Below, piece by piece: positions 1 to 9,288 of a stretch of 64,000 bases of DNA. Both the position numbers and the translations under genes were made by a program. Under the pieces are notes generated by a model. It searched no databases. It saw only the letters and a list, made by a program, of their open reading frames with translations, and was not told the DNA's origin. This DNA is from JBNKHG01 sp050290225. GTDB lineage: Bacteria > Pseudomonadota > Gammaproteobacteria > Pseudomonadales > Cellvibrionaceae. The stretch covers positions 1 to 64,000 of the forward strand of contig JBNKHG010000069.1 in NCBI GenBank assembly GCA_050290225.1, read 5' to 3'. How positions within the stretch are numbered: the first letter of the stretch is position 1; every line of letters begins with the position of its first letter.

Positions 1-237
1 TCAAGGTGATAATGACGGATATAGGTAAGTGGGCTTCGATCCGGCCAGAGTGGCTGGGGAGTCTTCAGAAACACGCCGTAAACCCGTCCATGGACCCAAA
101 GCACTCGTTGCACTCGCGGGGCCGGCCCGGGGCTCGGGCGCGACGTCCTTGTCGCGCACGGTTTCTGAAAACATCCCAGCCACTCAGACCTGGCATCGCC
201 GCCGATTCGCAGAACTAAAGCGTCATTATCACTTTGA
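1..237. repeat. MITE-like palindromic element at the left edge
   Basis: The first 17 bases are repeated in inverted orientation at 221-237 with one mismatch. Nested inside is a second pair of arms: AGTGGCTGGG at 49-58 against CCCAGCCACT at 175-184, and TTCAGAAAC at 64-72 against GTTTCTGAA at 161-169. The unit therefore folds into one large imperfect hairpin and encodes no convincing protein. This is the form of a non-autonomous miniature element or a large intergenic palindrome. No transposase or target duplication is visible, and the element may extend past the window edge. Confidence 0.5.
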
Positions 238-306
238 AGGCCTACTAGCACGAAAGCAGTAACCGACGGGTTTGTTCTTTCGGGAAAAGCTGTCGCCGCG
301 GCCTTC

Positions 307-2124
307 TCAGACTTCGCCAGTCTGATCGATGAGCTGCAAATTCCGCTTCCGATTCAGTGTAGCCAGCAATTCCTGCAAGCGGGGCAACGCCAAGGTCCCC
401 ACGATATAGGGGGACAGGCTATCCAACCCCCTCTGCTCAACGTTCGCCAGCAAAGCTCGCAGGCAGACAACCAGGTCATCGCCTGGGGACTGTTGCCGTT
501 CGCTCTTATTCTGCCCAGGCAGCTTTTCATCGCAAGCCGTTTTTTTACTCTCACCTGCCAGCGTTTTATTCTCGATTGCAAGCTTTTTACCCTCGCTGGC
601 AAGCTTTTTACCATAGTCGCGCAGCATAAAACCGATAGCCAATAGCTGCCCTTCATCCACCAATTGTTCAACGCAACTGACGTCGATCAAGTCAGCGCCA
701 TAGCGCAAGGTCCCGATGCCCTGCGCCTGGATTTTTTCACGTCGTCCCAGATTCGCGTCGAGACAGTCAACCGCGGGACAGCGGGAAACGGACGGCAAAT
801 AAACCGGCCGAAACCGCGTCGACGTCTGTGGTGGCTGGGCCAGACGATGCGCCTTGGCTGTCACATCGCGGGGGCGGTAGTTATCCATCATGATCACCCG
901 GTCGGCGCCGGCAAAAAAATCGCTGCTGCCCCCCATCACCAAAACCACCGATACGCCATCGCCACGAAACAGATCGCCAATGCGCTGAACCAATGGCGTA
1001 ATAGGCTCTTTGTCCTTCGCCACCAATTGCTGCATACGCAGATCGCGAATCATAAAGTTGGTGGCCGAGGTGTCTTCATCAATCAACAGGGTGCGTGCGC
1101 CTCCAGCCAATGCCTCGAGTATATTTGCCGCCTGCGAAGTGCTACCGCTGGCGTTTTCGGTGGAGAACCGGTGAGTGTTTTTTCCCTGAGGCAAATTGTC
1201 GATAAAGGGGCTGATATCCACGCCGGTAATAGCACGACCGTCTTCAGCCCGCACCTTGACAGCACTGGGCTCGGTCACCACCCGTTCGCGACCATCACCG
1301 GGAATATGGTTGTAGACACCCCGTTCCAGCGCCTGCAACAGCGTTGATTTACCGTGGAAACCGCCGCCGACAATCAGGTTCACACCCCGGGGAATCCCCA
1401 TACCCCGCAAGGGAGGTCCGTGCAGAGGTTGGAGGGTCACCGCCATTGAGTCCGGGGCACAAAAAGGCACAGCATTAGTCAGCGGGCGGTCATCGATCCC
1501 GCTGGATCGGGGCAGACTGGCGCCGTCGGCAATAAAGGCCACCAGGTTCTGGGCGGTCAATTGTCCGCGCAGGTGCTCCTGGTTCTCCACCGATTCCACA
1601 TGGGCATACACATCCTCAAGCGGCTCCTTTGCCGTCAGCAGGGCGGCCTCCACCAGCTGCGGTATTTCCTCGAACAGCATAATTTCCGCCTGCTGCGCCA
1701 ACACCTGACGGCCTTCGGCAGGCAGTGCCAACTGGAAACGCAACTCCACTGCCCCTTCGCGAACCAACACCGCGTTGCGCACCAACACCTGTTGGCCATA
1801 GCGGGCGATGCGGATCTCTCCGCTTTTCCCCGAACCCCGCTGACCTTTCACAAAACGACCGATAGCCCCCGCATAGCGGCGGCCGAGAAAGTCCTCCAGG
1901 GCAACAGTGCGAATCGGATTGCCAAACAGGTCCGGAGGTAACGCCATCCTCGCGGCGTCCAGAAAGAGCCGGGCACGGGAAGGCTCGGCGAAGGGGTCAC
2001 CCTGAATATGATCGAGGCGCAGCCGGTAGTCGGGAAAGCGATAATCACCCGCCAGCCGCTTGTATGCCTTGTAACCCTTGCCGTCTATTCGCCGCAGCAG
2101 GTCGCGCAACAGCTGCATTCGCAT
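307..2124 (-). CDS. ABC-class P-loop ATPase (predicted ATPase of the ABC class)
   Basis: This 605-residue soluble protein looks like the family annotated as predicted ATPase of the ABC class. The nucleotide-binding core lies in the middle: Walker A GGGFHGKST at residues 253-261, a signature-like ASGSTSQAAN at 325-334, and Walker B TLLIDEDTSATN from 345. There are no membrane segments and no transporter partner nearby, so it is not a standard import or export ATPase. Its cellular job is unknown. A Lys/Glu-rich low-complexity stretch near residues 505-550, with repeated GKKLA-like units, looks like an insertion within the C-terminal part. It stands alone on the minus strand, 134 bases downstream of the amidohydrolase gene. 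An alternative start lies two codons further in. Confidence 0.85.
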   Translation of the reverse strand: MRMQLLRDLLRRIDGKGYKAYKRLAGDYRFPDYRLRLDHIQGDPFAEPSRARLFLDAARMALPPDLFGNPIRTVALEDFLGRRYAGAIGRFVKGQRGSGKSGEIRIARYGQQVLVRNAVLVREGAVELRFQLALPAEGRQVLAQQAEIMLFEEIPQLVEAALLTAKEPLEDVYAHVESVENQEHLRGQLTAQNLVAFIADGASLPRSSGIDDRPLTNAVPFCAPDSMAVTLQPLHGPPLRGMGIPRGVNLIVGGGFHGKSTLLQALERGVYNHIPGDGRERVVTEPSAVKVRAEDGRAITGVDISPFIDNLPQGKNTHRFSTENASGSTSQAANILEALAGGARTLLIDEDTSATNFMIRDLRMQQLVAKDKEPITPLVQRIGDLFRGDGVSVVLVMGGSSDFFAGADRVIMMDNYRPRDVTAKAHRLAQPPQTSTRFRPVYLPSVSRCPAVDCLDANLGRREKIQAQGIGTLRYGADLIDVSCVEQLVDEGQLLAIGFMLRDYGKKLASEGKKLAIENKTLAGESKKTACDEKLPGQNKSERQQSPGDDLVVCLRALLANVEQRGLDSLSPYIVGTLALPRLQELLATLNRKRNLQLIDQTGEV

Positions 2125-2258
2125 TGATTCCCGATAACGTTCATATCCCTAAGCTTAGACAAGCCTTGGGCAATATCCGCCCGGCGGGGCTGTCTATAAC
2201 AGCAGCTACACATCAATGCAGCCACCCATAACTGCACCTACCCATCAGCGCAACTCCA

Positions 2259-3545
2259 TTACCGCCTCATACCGTCGACCTTGTAAACCTTGCCATCTTT
2301 CATGACAAAAGAAACTGTTTCAAGGACACTGATATCGCTGAGCGGATCGCCATCCACGGCGATAATATCCGCCAGTTTGCCGCTTTCTATCGACCCCAGT
2401 TTATCCTCAACGCGCAGTAGCCTGGCGCTATTGATGGTCGACGATTGAATCGCCGCCATCGCGGGCATTCCTGCTTCCACCATGTAACTGAACTCACGCG
2501 CATTTTCACCGTGGGGTGAGACACCGGAATCGGTGCCGAATGCAATCCTGACCCCGGCTTTGTAGGCCTTGGCGAAGGTCGATTGAATCTGGGGACCAAT
2601 TCTCGCCGCTTTCGGACGTACCAGCGGGTGGAAGAAGCCTTCCTCCCCGGCTTTTTCCGCCACCCATTTTCCGGCACTGATGGTGGGCACGTACCATGTG
2701 CCGTGCTTCTTCATCAAACGGATCGCTTCCTTGTCCATAAAGGTACCGTGCTCAACGGAGGTGACGCCGGCCCGGATAGCACGCTTCATCCCCTCGGCGC
2801 CGTGAGCGTGTACCGCCACGTGAAAGTTATAATCCCCGGCAGCCGCCATAATCGCTGCCAGCTCTTCATCGTTAAATTGTGGATTGTCACCGCTCTTTGC
2901 CACACTCAGGACGCCGCCGGTCACGGTCAACTTAATAAAGTCTGCACCATCCTTGTAATGTTGACGAATGGTTTCCCATGCCTCGACCGGGCCATTGATC
3001 ACGCCCTGCTGTGGCCCCGGATCACCCATCAGGTCTTTGCGGTAACCGTTGCTGGGGTCTGCGTGCCCGCCGGTGGTAGCAACGGATTTACCCGCGGAAA
3101 ATACCCTCGGCCCGTCGACAAGGCCTTTGTCGATAGCATTGCGCAGGGCGATGGTGCTGTTGTAAGCGTCGCCCGGATTGCGGACGGTGGTAAAACCTGC
3201 CAACAGGGTTTTCCTGGCAAAATGCGCGGCCTTGAAAGCGTAATCGGCTTCTCTGGCCTGGAATTTTTCCAAGTCGGCGTTTTTATGGTATTCGATGTCG
3301 AGATGGACATGCATATCCATCAGACCGGGCAATAATGTTTTATCCCTGAGATCAATCACCTCATCGTCGGTGTCGACATACCCCGCCCTGATCGCCGTGA
3401 TTCGGTTACCCTCTATCACAATGGAGACTTCATTCCGCACCTGGTTGGAAACGCCGTCAATCAGCTTGCCCGCGTAAATGACTGCCCCATTCGCCTGTGA
3501 TGCTAGCGCAGACAGCGCCAGTAAAATACAGCCCAGTTTTTTCAT
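2259..3545 (-). CDS. Secreted amidohydrolase (imidazolonepropionase/Xaa-Pro dipeptidase-like)
   Basis: A 428-residue metal-dependent hydrolase of the amidohydrolase superfamily. Residues 1-20 form a signal peptide ending near ANG, so the enzyme is periplasmic or exported. The metal ligands are visible in order: HVH at 79-81, a lysine in DFIKLTVTGG that would be carboxylated, AVHAHG, VEHGT, and the late aspartate in GTDSG. This set matches the group that includes microbial Xaa-Pro and Xaa-Arg dipeptidases and prolidase-like enzymes, so cleavage of a dipeptide or cyclic amide is likely. The exact substrate cannot be read. It lies downstream of a leader-peptide cassette but is separated from it by a strong terminator at 3694-3726. 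Confidence 0.88.
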   Translation of the reverse strand: MKKLGCILLALSALASQANGAVIYAGKLIDGVSNQVRNEVSIVIEGNRITAIRAGYVDTDDEVIDLRDKTLLPGLMDMHVHLDIEYHKNADLEKFQAREADYAFKAAHFARKTLLAGFTTVRNPGDAYNSTIALRNAIDKGLVDGPRVFSAGKSVATTGGHADPSNGYRKDLMGDPGPQQGVINGPVEAWETIRQHYKDGADFIKLTVTGGVLSVAKSGDNPQFNDEELAAIMAAAGDYNFHVAVHAHGAEGMKRAIRAGVTSVEHGTFMDKEAIRLMKKHGTWYVPTISAGKWVAEKAGEEGFFHPLVRPKAARIGPQIQSTFAKAYKAGVRIAFGTDSGVSPHGENAREFSYMVEAGMPAMAAIQSSTINSARLLRVEDKLGSIESGKLADIIAVDGDPLSDISVLETVSFVMKDGKVYKVDGMRR

Positions 3546-3693
3546 CGTTGATCCTTAGTTGTCCATATTGCTGATAAAGCGGCTATTTGATGATAAAGCC
3601 GCTATGCCGACCGCTTTTGTGCATCGGTCCAATGATCAACCAGCTGCTCCAACGCCGTCAATGGCTAGCGTTTTGGCAAGCCGTTCCCCCAAT

Positions 3694-3726
3694 AAAAAAA
3701 GGGAAGCTCCTGGAGCTTCCCTTTTT
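3694..3726 (-). terminator. Rho-independent terminator of peptide cassette P1
   Basis: A perfect GC-rich stem, GGGAAGCTCC paired with GGAGCTTCCC, is followed on the minus strand by a run of T. It ends the transcript of the leader-peptide gene at 3748-4047. The stem core is almost the same as in the terminators at 8600 and 11302. Confidence 0.9.
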
Positions 3727-3747
3727 GGTTGCAAGCGATCAATTCAA

Positions 3748-4047
3748 CTATTTAATGCGAGTCTCGCCCAAGCCGAACAGGGTCAGGTAGTTATTCTGAT
3801 CCAGACGCTGGGTCACCGGCGCATAGGTGATGCCATTGCCATTTTTGATCATCTGGTTGTTGGTTACGGCACCGGCATTGGCCTGGTCGAGGCCCAGGGC
3901 AAAAAACTGGGTCACATCGCCAACTTTATTGTCGGTGGACACGGAACCGTCCAGCAACAAAGAGCGCAGGTCGAAACCACCTACCACGGCAGCCATGGCT
4001 TTGCTGTCGAGTTCTTTGCTTACGGTCAGGTCTTTGATCTTCAACAT
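3748..4047 (-). CDS. Double-glycine leader secreted peptide P1
   Basis: A 99-residue precursor. Residues 1-24 form a leader, MLKIKDLTVSKELDSKAM followed by AAVVGG, of the type cut by C39 peptidases after Gly-Gly. The predicted mature part is 75 residues. It shares with its paralogues at 8657, 11361, 15400, 15738 and 39576 the motifs NKV-x-D, N-x-G-x-V-x-NNQ, NG, Q-x-L-x-QNN and LG-x-T-x-I(K/R). There is no cysteine and no maturation enzyme nearby. A GAGG ribosome site sits just before the ATG, a sigma-54 promoter lies at 4121-4136, and a terminator follows, so it is a single-gene cassette. It is closest to the peptide at 39576. The function is unknown; candidates are a bacteriocin-like effector, a signal or a surface fibre subunit. 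Confidence 0.87.
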   Translation of the reverse strand: MLKIKDLTVSKELDSKAMAAVVGGFDLRSLLLDGSVSTDNKVGDVTQFFALGLDQANAGAVTNNQMIKNGNGITYAPVTQRLDQNNYLTLFGLGETRIK

Positions 4048-4120
4048 GATGAGTTCCTCTTGGGTTTATGTACTCGGTTTCAAAGGGGTTGAGCCTTCAG
4101 CTCGTTTACACTCTGGATAT

Positions 4121-4136
4121 TGCAGAGGTCGTGCCA
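4121..4136 (-). promoter_or_regulatory. Sigma-54 promoter of P1
   Basis: On the minus strand the sequence is TGGCACGACCTCTGCA. GG and GC are 12 bases apart, which is the exact -24/-12 arrangement read by RpoN. It lies about 75 bases upstream of the P1 start codon, giving an untranslated leader of about 60 bases. The sequence is nearly the same as the promoters of the other cassettes. Confidence 0.88.
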
Positions 4137-4307
4137 TAAAATTGAACAAGCCAGAAAAGGAGTCTTAAAGAACTGATTCATAAGGAATTATTTCCCCTTT
4201 GACGATTTTGATCTATATTTACGCCGATTGAGAGCTTGAAGTGTGTGGGCGTGAATCAATCTAAAACCACCAGGCTGTTGGTTCGAACACAACATCACAC
4301 GAGGTCT

Positions 4308-4376
4308 CAACACTTCTTCAAAAGGTAACGGCGGCATCCAACATCGATGCCGCCGTTACCTTTTGAAGAAGTGTTG
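4308..4376. repeat. Perfect 31-bp inverted repeat (hairpin)
   Basis: A 31-base arm beginning CAACACTTCTTC and ending GGCGGCATC is followed by a 7-base loop and its exact reverse complement. It sits between the P1 promoter, about 170 bases away, and the start of the RND operon. No T run follows the stem on either side, so it is not a typical terminator. It could be an operator, an enhancer region for the sigma-54 activator, or an RNA hairpin. Confidence 0.85.
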
Positions 4377-4405
4377 TAGATTCCGTAAAAAAACCACTCG
4401 AATAA

Positions 4406-5500
4406 ATGGATGAAAACCTTCCCATGATCAACCGTTATCTCCCACCGTTACTCTTCGCACTTATCATCAATGGCTGTGGCAGCGATCAGGAATCAACCAA
4501 CAGCGATGCCGTTCTGCGCCCAGTGAAAACCCTGACGGTAGGCGAGCACATCGGCGGGTTTACCCGGGAGTTTCCCGGTGTGGTGGATGCTGTGCGCAAG
4601 GCTGATCTCGCGTTCAGGGTCGCCGGTAAACTGCAGTCAATGCACGTGCACGAAGGGGATGTCGTCGAACTCGGCCAGGTGCTCGCCGAGCTGGATAAAA
4701 CCGATTACCAAATTCAGCTCCAGTCCTCACAAGCCAATTACGAACAGGCCAGGGGGGACTTTCAGCGGGCGCAGGAGCTGGTTAAAAAGGGCTATTTGTC
4801 CAGCTCTGACTACGACGCACTCAAGGCCAAGCAGTCCACCGCCAAGGCCAGCCTCGACACAGCACGCCAGAACCTGACCTACACCACCCTGTATGCGCCC
4901 TTTTCCGGTCGGGTTGCCAAGCGGCACCAGGAAAATTTTGAAGATATCGCCGCCGGACAGCCCATTTTTACGCTGTATGATTTATCCGCGTATACCGTGA
5001 AGGTAGACCTTCCTGAAAGCTTTATCGTCAATATCACCTCGGATACCGATATTCCCCCTACCATTTTTGCGACCTTCGACACCATCCCGGGAAAGCAGTT
5101 TCCACTTAAGTTCAAGGAGGTCGCCACACAGCCTGACCCCAGCACGAAAACCTATCAGGTGTCCCTGATCATGGCACCGGACTCCAATTACAACATACTG
5201 CCGGGAATGTCGGTCAGGGTGACCGGCAAGTCACCTCTGCCAACGCGAGGTCAGAGTACAGGTATCTTTGTGCCCGCTGTAGCGGTACAGGAAGACGCCG
5301 AAGGGCGCTTTGTCTATCTGGCCAAACCCACAACCGGAGATGGGCGTATGGCCAAGGTTCACCGGGCTGAGGTAAGTACCGGGCGTTTGACGGAATTCGG
5401 TGTGGAGATTATTTCAGGGCTCTCGGCCGATGACCGGGTCATTGTCGCTGGCGTCAGTAAGATGCGAGACGGCCTGGACGTGAAGCTGATGGGTGAGTAA
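4406..5500 (+). CDS. RND efflux periplasmic adaptor lipoprotein (MFP family)
   Basis: A 364-residue membrane-fusion protein that bridges an inner-membrane RND pump and an outer-membrane channel. The N-terminus carries a lipoprotein signal ending LIINGC, so it is probably anchored by lipid. The family layout is recognisable: a lipoyl half near VAGKLQSMHVHEGDVV, an alpha-helical hairpin over about residues 100-160 (QANYEQARGDFQRAQ), the second lipoyl half, then beta-barrel and membrane-proximal domains. A start at 4424 (MINRYLPPLL) suits a lipoprotein signal better, but neither start has a strong ribosome site. It ends 2 bases before the pump gene, with which it forms an operon. No outer-membrane partner is encoded next to it. 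Confidence 0.9.
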   Translation: MDENLPMINRYLPPLLFALIINGCGSDQESTNSDAVLRPVKTLTVGEHIGGFTREFPGVVDAVRKADLAFRVAGKLQSMHVHEGDVVELGQVLAELDKTDYQIQLQSSQANYEQARGDFQRAQELVKKGYLSSSDYDALKAKQSTAKASLDTARQNLTYTTLYAPFSGRVAKRHQENFEDIAAGQPIFTLYDLSAYTVKVDLPESFIVNITSDTDIPPTIFATFDTIPGKQFPLKFKEVATQPDPSTKTYQVSLIMAPDSNYNILPGMSVRVTGKSPLPTRGQSTGIFVPAVAVQEDAEGRFVYLAKPTTGDGRMAKVHRAEVSTGRLTEFGVEIISGLSADDRVIVAGVSKMRDGLDVKLMGE

Positions 5501-5502
5501 CC

Positions 5503-8500
5503 ATGGATATTACACGTCTCGCTCTCGATAACAACCGGGTAACCCTGGTCCTGCTGTTCGCCATTACCGTGTCGGGTCTCTACGCTTTTTTCAGTTTGCC
5601 CCGCGCCTATGACCCCGGTTTTATTATTCGTACCGCACAGATAGTCACCTACTTCCCCGGCGCCAGCCCGGCCAGGGTGGAGGAGCTGGTGTCCTCGCGG
5701 CTGGAGGATGCGATCAAGGAAATTCCGGAACTCGATTTCGTCACCAGCGAATCCCGTACCGGTGTGTCCATTGTCATGGTCAATATCAAGGAAAGCTACA
5801 CTAAACTTCGTCCCATCTGGGACCGCCTGCGGAGAAAGGTCGACGATGTTAAAAAGGAACTGCCAGACGGCATTAGCGGTCCCTTCGTCAACGACGAATT
5901 CGGTGACGTGTTTGGTATTGTCCTGGCCCTTACCGGCGAAGGATTTAGTTATACCGAACTACAGGACTACGCCGAGGATATCCAGGACGAACTCCTGCGC
6001 CTGGCCGACGCCGCCAAGGTGGAAATCCACGGGGAGCAGGAGGAGCGCATTTTCGTCGAGTACGACAACGCCCGCCTGGCGGAACTGGGCCTCTCTCCCA
6101 GCCAGCTGTCGCAGTCGTTGAGCACGCGCAATATCGTATCAACCGGCGGTGCTTTCAATCTTGACAGTGAACGTATATCCCTGGAGCCCAGCGGCAACTA
6201 CACCAGCGTCGACGATATCAAACGCACTATCATCCAGATTCCCGACTCGGACAGAATCGTCTACCTGGAAGACATTGCCGAGGTCTCACGGGCGTATATC
6301 GACCCGCCCGATTCCGTAGTGCGCGCATCCGGACACCCGGCTCTGGTGTTGAGCGTCTCCATGCGAGAGGGTGGCAATAACGTCACTCTGGGGCAACAGG
6401 TCAATACGCGTTTGCAGCGGCTGTTCAGCGACTATCCCCACGGGATCGAATACGAGGTTATCAACTTCTCCCCCACCGAGGTCGATATCAAGGTCAGGGA
6501 TTTTACCATCAACCTGCTGCAGGCGGTGGTTGTGGTTTCCGCTGTGGTACTGGTGGCACTCGGTTTGCGCACCGGGTTGGTGGTATCGACCCTGATTCCC
6601 TCGGCCATGCTGTTTTCCCTGTTGATCATGTCTTATCTGTATATAGGCCTGGACCAGATCTCCCTGGCTGCGCTGATTATTTCCCTGGGCATGCTGGTGG
6701 ACAATGGGATTGTGATGTCGGAAAACATTATGGTACAGATGGAATCGGGCATGTCAGCACAGGCATCGGCATTGAATTCCGCCGCCGAATTGAAGCTGCC
6801 ACTGCTGACTGCCTCTGCCACCACGGCCGCTGCTTTCCTGCCGATTTACCTTGCCGAGTCCAACGTCGGTGAATTCACTGCTTCACTGTTCAAAGTGGTT
6901 TCCATCACCCTGCTCTGTTCCTGGTTGATCTCCATGACGGTGATCCCTTTGTTGTGTATCTGGTTTCTCAATGTAAAGCAGCAGGCATCCACCTTCGATA
7001 CGCCCTTTTACAGGCGCTACCGTGCATTTCTTGCGGGACTGATTCGCAATCGCGCCCTTACCCTGGCAGTCGCCGCCGTGATATTCGCGGGGGCTGTTTA
7101 CAGTGCCGGTTATCTGCCCAGTATTTTTTTCCCGCCCTCCGACCGCGAGTATTTCAAGTTGGAGCTGGAGTTGCCGTTTGGCACCAACCTGGAAACCACT
7201 CAGCAGGTGGTCAGCGATATCGAGCGCCATATCGATACGGAGTTGAAAATCTCTGAACAAAAAAGCGAAGGGGTTATTAACTGGGTCAGCTATGTGGGCG
7301 AGGCGGGCCCGCGCTTCGTCCTGTCCCACAACCCGAAACCCGCGAGTGCCAACTATGCGCTGCTGGTGATCAACGCCACATCGGCCGGGGTGATCGAAGA
7401 GTTGATGGCCAAGCTCTACCACTACGCGTTCAATCATTTCCCGGACCTGGAAGCCAAAGTCAGGCGTATCGAGAATGGTCCCTCGGTCGCCAACCCGGTG
7501 GAGATCCGATTATCGGGCAGGGACGAAGAGAGCCTGTTTAAACACGTCAACCGCCTCAAAGCGCATATGGCCACCATTCCAGGTATGACCAACATCTCCG
7601 ACAACTGGGGCCAGCGTATCAAGAAGCTGGTCGTCAATATCGACCAGCAACGCGCCCTGCGGGCCGGATTGACCAGCAATGACATTGCAATATCCCTGCA
7701 AACGGGACTCAGCGGTATCGAAATGACCGAGTTTCGCGAAGGGGAGGATATCATCCCGGTGGAACTTCGCTCCCATGCCGCTGAGCAGCAGAATCTGGCA
7801 AAAATATACGGCCTTTCGGTCTATTCCCAGTCAACGGGTCGATCGGTGCCCATTACCCAGGTGGCCGATATCAGAATCGCCTGGGAGCCGGGAAGAATTT
7901 CACGTCGCAACGGTTTGAAAACAGTCACCGTAGGCGCGCAGTTGATGGAGGGGCGTACCGCTTCGGAAATGTTCGCCGGCATAGTGCCCTGGCTGGAGCT
8001 GGAACAGCGAGACTGGCTTCCGGGAGAGAAGTTCGAACTCGGCGGCGAATCAGAGAGTTCCGGCAAGGCCAATCAATCGATAGTTGATAAATTGCCAGTG
8101 GCCGGTTTTATTATCCTGATCCTGTTGGTTAGCCAATTTAATTCCATTCGCAAGTCGGTGATTGTGCTCTCCACTATTCCGCTGGGTTTTATCGGCGTAA
8201 TCCTTGGGTTGCACCTGGGGCAATCGTTTTTCGGGTTTATGACGCTGCTGGGGGTGATCTCTCTGGCTGGCATTGTGATCAATAACGCCATCGTGTTATT
8301 GGAGCGGATTCAAATCGAAGAGCGGGAAAACCAGCGTGATCCCGCCTCCGCTATTATCTTCGCCGCACAGCAGCGTCTGCGCCCTATCCTTGTCACCACC
8401 ATTACTACCGTATTGGGAATGCTGCCCCTGTACCTCGGAGGCGGAGAGATGTGGGAGCCCATGGCCATCGCGATTATGGCTGGACTGACCTTTTCCACCC

Positions 8501-8559
8501 TGTTGACACTGTGTGTAGTGCCGGTGCTCTATGCGACATTCTACCGGGTGAAGATATAA
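5503..8559 (+). CDS. RND-family efflux permease (AcrB/MexF-like)
   Basis: A 1018-residue inner-membrane proton-driven transporter of the hydrophobe/amphiphile efflux RND type. It has the expected plan: an N-terminal membrane helix (VTLVLLFAITVSGLYAFF), a large periplasmic loop, helices 2-6 from about residue 335, a second half with the same pattern, and a second bundle from about residue 865. The length is normal for the family. The conserved GMLVDNGIVM and GIVINNAIVLL stretches mark the membrane cores. It is translated immediately after its adaptor. The substrate is unknown; drugs, detergents or lipids are usual. The pair is flanked by leader-peptide cassettes P1 and P2, but nothing in the sequence ties it to peptide export. 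Confidence 0.93.
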   Translation: MDITRLALDNNRVTLVLLFAITVSGLYAFFSLPRAYDPGFIIRTAQIVTYFPGASPARVEELVSSRLEDAIKEIPELDFVTSESRTGVSIVMVNIKESYTKLRPIWDRLRRKVDDVKKELPDGISGPFVNDEFGDVFGIVLALTGEGFSYTELQDYAEDIQDELLRLADAAKVEIHGEQEERIFVEYDNARLAELGLSPSQLSQSLSTRNIVSTGGAFNLDSERISLEPSGNYTSVDDIKRTIIQIPDSDRIVYLEDIAEVSRAYIDPPDSVVRASGHPALVLSVSMREGGNNVTLGQQVNTRLQRLFSDYPHGIEYEVINFSPTEVDIKVRDFTINLLQAVVVVSAVVLVALGLRTGLVVSTLIPSAMLFSLLIMSYLYIGLDQISLAALIISLGMLVDNGIVMSENIMVQMESGMSAQASALNSAAELKLPLLTASATTAAAFLPIYLAESNVGEFTASLFKVVSITLLCSWLISMTVIPLLCIWFLNVKQQASTFDTPFYRRYRAFLAGLIRNRALTLAVAAVIFAGAVYSAGYLPSIFFPPSDREYFKLELELPFGTNLETTQQVVSDIERHIDTELKISEQKSEGVINWVSYVGEAGPRFVLSHNPKPASANYALLVINATSAGVIEELMAKLYHYAFNHFPDLEAKVRRIENGPSVANPVEIRLSGRDEESLFKHVNRLKAHMATIPGMTNISDNWGQRIKKLVVNIDQQRALRAGLTSNDIAISLQTGLSGIEMTEFREGEDIIPVELRSHAAEQQNLAKIYGLSVYSQSTGRSVPITQVADIRIAWEPGRISRRNGLKTVTVGAQLMEGRTASEMFAGIVPWLELEQRDWLPGEKFELGGESESSGKANQSIVDKLPVAGFIILILLVSQFNSIRKSVIVLSTIPLGFIGVILGLHLGQSFFGFMTLLGVISLAGIVINNAIVLLERIQIEERENQRDPASAIIFAAQQRLRPILVTTITTVLGMLPLYLGGGEMWEPMAIAIMAGLTFSTLLTLCVVPVLYATFYRVKI

Positions 8560-8599
8560 CTGAAATACTGCAAAAATTTGTTTAAGCTATTCATTGAGC

Positions 8600-8635
8600 A
8601 AAAAAAACGGGAAGCCCTTGGAGCTTCCCGTTTTT
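8600..8635. terminator. Bidirectional terminator between RND operon and P2
   Basis: The stem CGGGAAGC...GCTTCCCG is flanked by seven A on the left and five T on the right. It can stop both the plus-strand RND operon and the minus-strand P2 cassette. The core matches the P1 and P3 terminators. Confidence 0.9.
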
Positions 8636-8656
8636 CTGTGGCGACTACCGATCCAA

Positions 8657-8965
8657 TTAACGGATGTAGGTGTTACCCAGGTCGTACACCTTCATGGTGT
8701 TATCCTGATCCAGGTACTGATCTACCTCGGCAGTGACAGGGCCGTTACCGCCCTTGATGGCCTGATTGTTGGTTACCGCACCGGCGTTGGCCTGTGACAG
8801 GTCCAGGGCAAACAGCTGATTCACGCTGGCCACCTTGTTATCCAGGTGAGTGGAGAAGTCCAGGTCAAACATGGGGCTACGCATCTTGCGCCCACCACCA
8901 ATCACAGTGCTCATGGACTTGGCATCGAGTTCTTTGCTTACGGAAAGGTCTTTGATTTTCAACAT
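8657..8965 (-). CDS. Double-glycine leader secreted peptide P2
   Basis: A 102-residue precursor. The start is set at the ATG at 8963-8965 because the conserved leader MLKIKDLSVSKELDAK begins there and a GAGG ribosome site lies just upstream. The in-frame codons further upstream overlap the promoter leader and are not conserved. Cleavage after residues 23-24 (VIGG) would release about 78 residues beginning GRKMRSPM. The first two thirds are almost identical to P3 and P5. The C-terminal third (VDQYLDQDNT, VYDLGNT) instead matches P4, so the gene looks mosaic. It has its own sigma-54 promoter and terminator. The function is unknown. Confidence 0.87.
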   Translation of the reverse strand: MLKIKDLSVSKELDAKSMSTVIGGGRKMRSPMFDLDFSTHLDNKVASVNQLFALDLSQANAGAVTNNQAIKGGNGPVTAEVDQYLDQDNTMKVYDLGNTYIR

Positions 8966-9037
8966 GGTGATTACCTCTACAGAGTTTCGGTCAGGGTTTA
9001 AAGTATTGAGCGTTTTGCTCGTGTACACCCTGAATAT

Positions 9038-9053
9038 TGCAGAGGCCGTGCCA
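9038..9053 (-). promoter_or_regulatory. Sigma-54 promoter of P2
   Basis: The minus-strand sequence is TGGCACGGCCTCTGCA, with GG and GC exactly 12 bases apart. The 85 bases between this site and the start codon are nearly identical to those before P3 and P5. The rest of the gap up to 9288 is AT-rich; the only feature seen there is a GTGTTCG motif near 9191, about 140 bases upstream. Confidence 0.88.
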
Positions 9054-9288
9054 AAACTGTGGAAAAGACAAAAAAAAACTTAAGTCATTGATTTATAGTA
9101 AATAATTTACAGAAGCCTAAATATCAGCACCCTTTGTTCCGCCGCCAGGTATATTAAATTTACCGGTTAAAACCAAACGGAATGGCCAATGTGTTCGTAT
9201 AAATACAACAGCCTCCGGAACATGAGCGTAATCCATCGTTCATTCTCAGTTTCCCGATCGCGACAGTGCTTACGCGCCTGGAGGCTGA

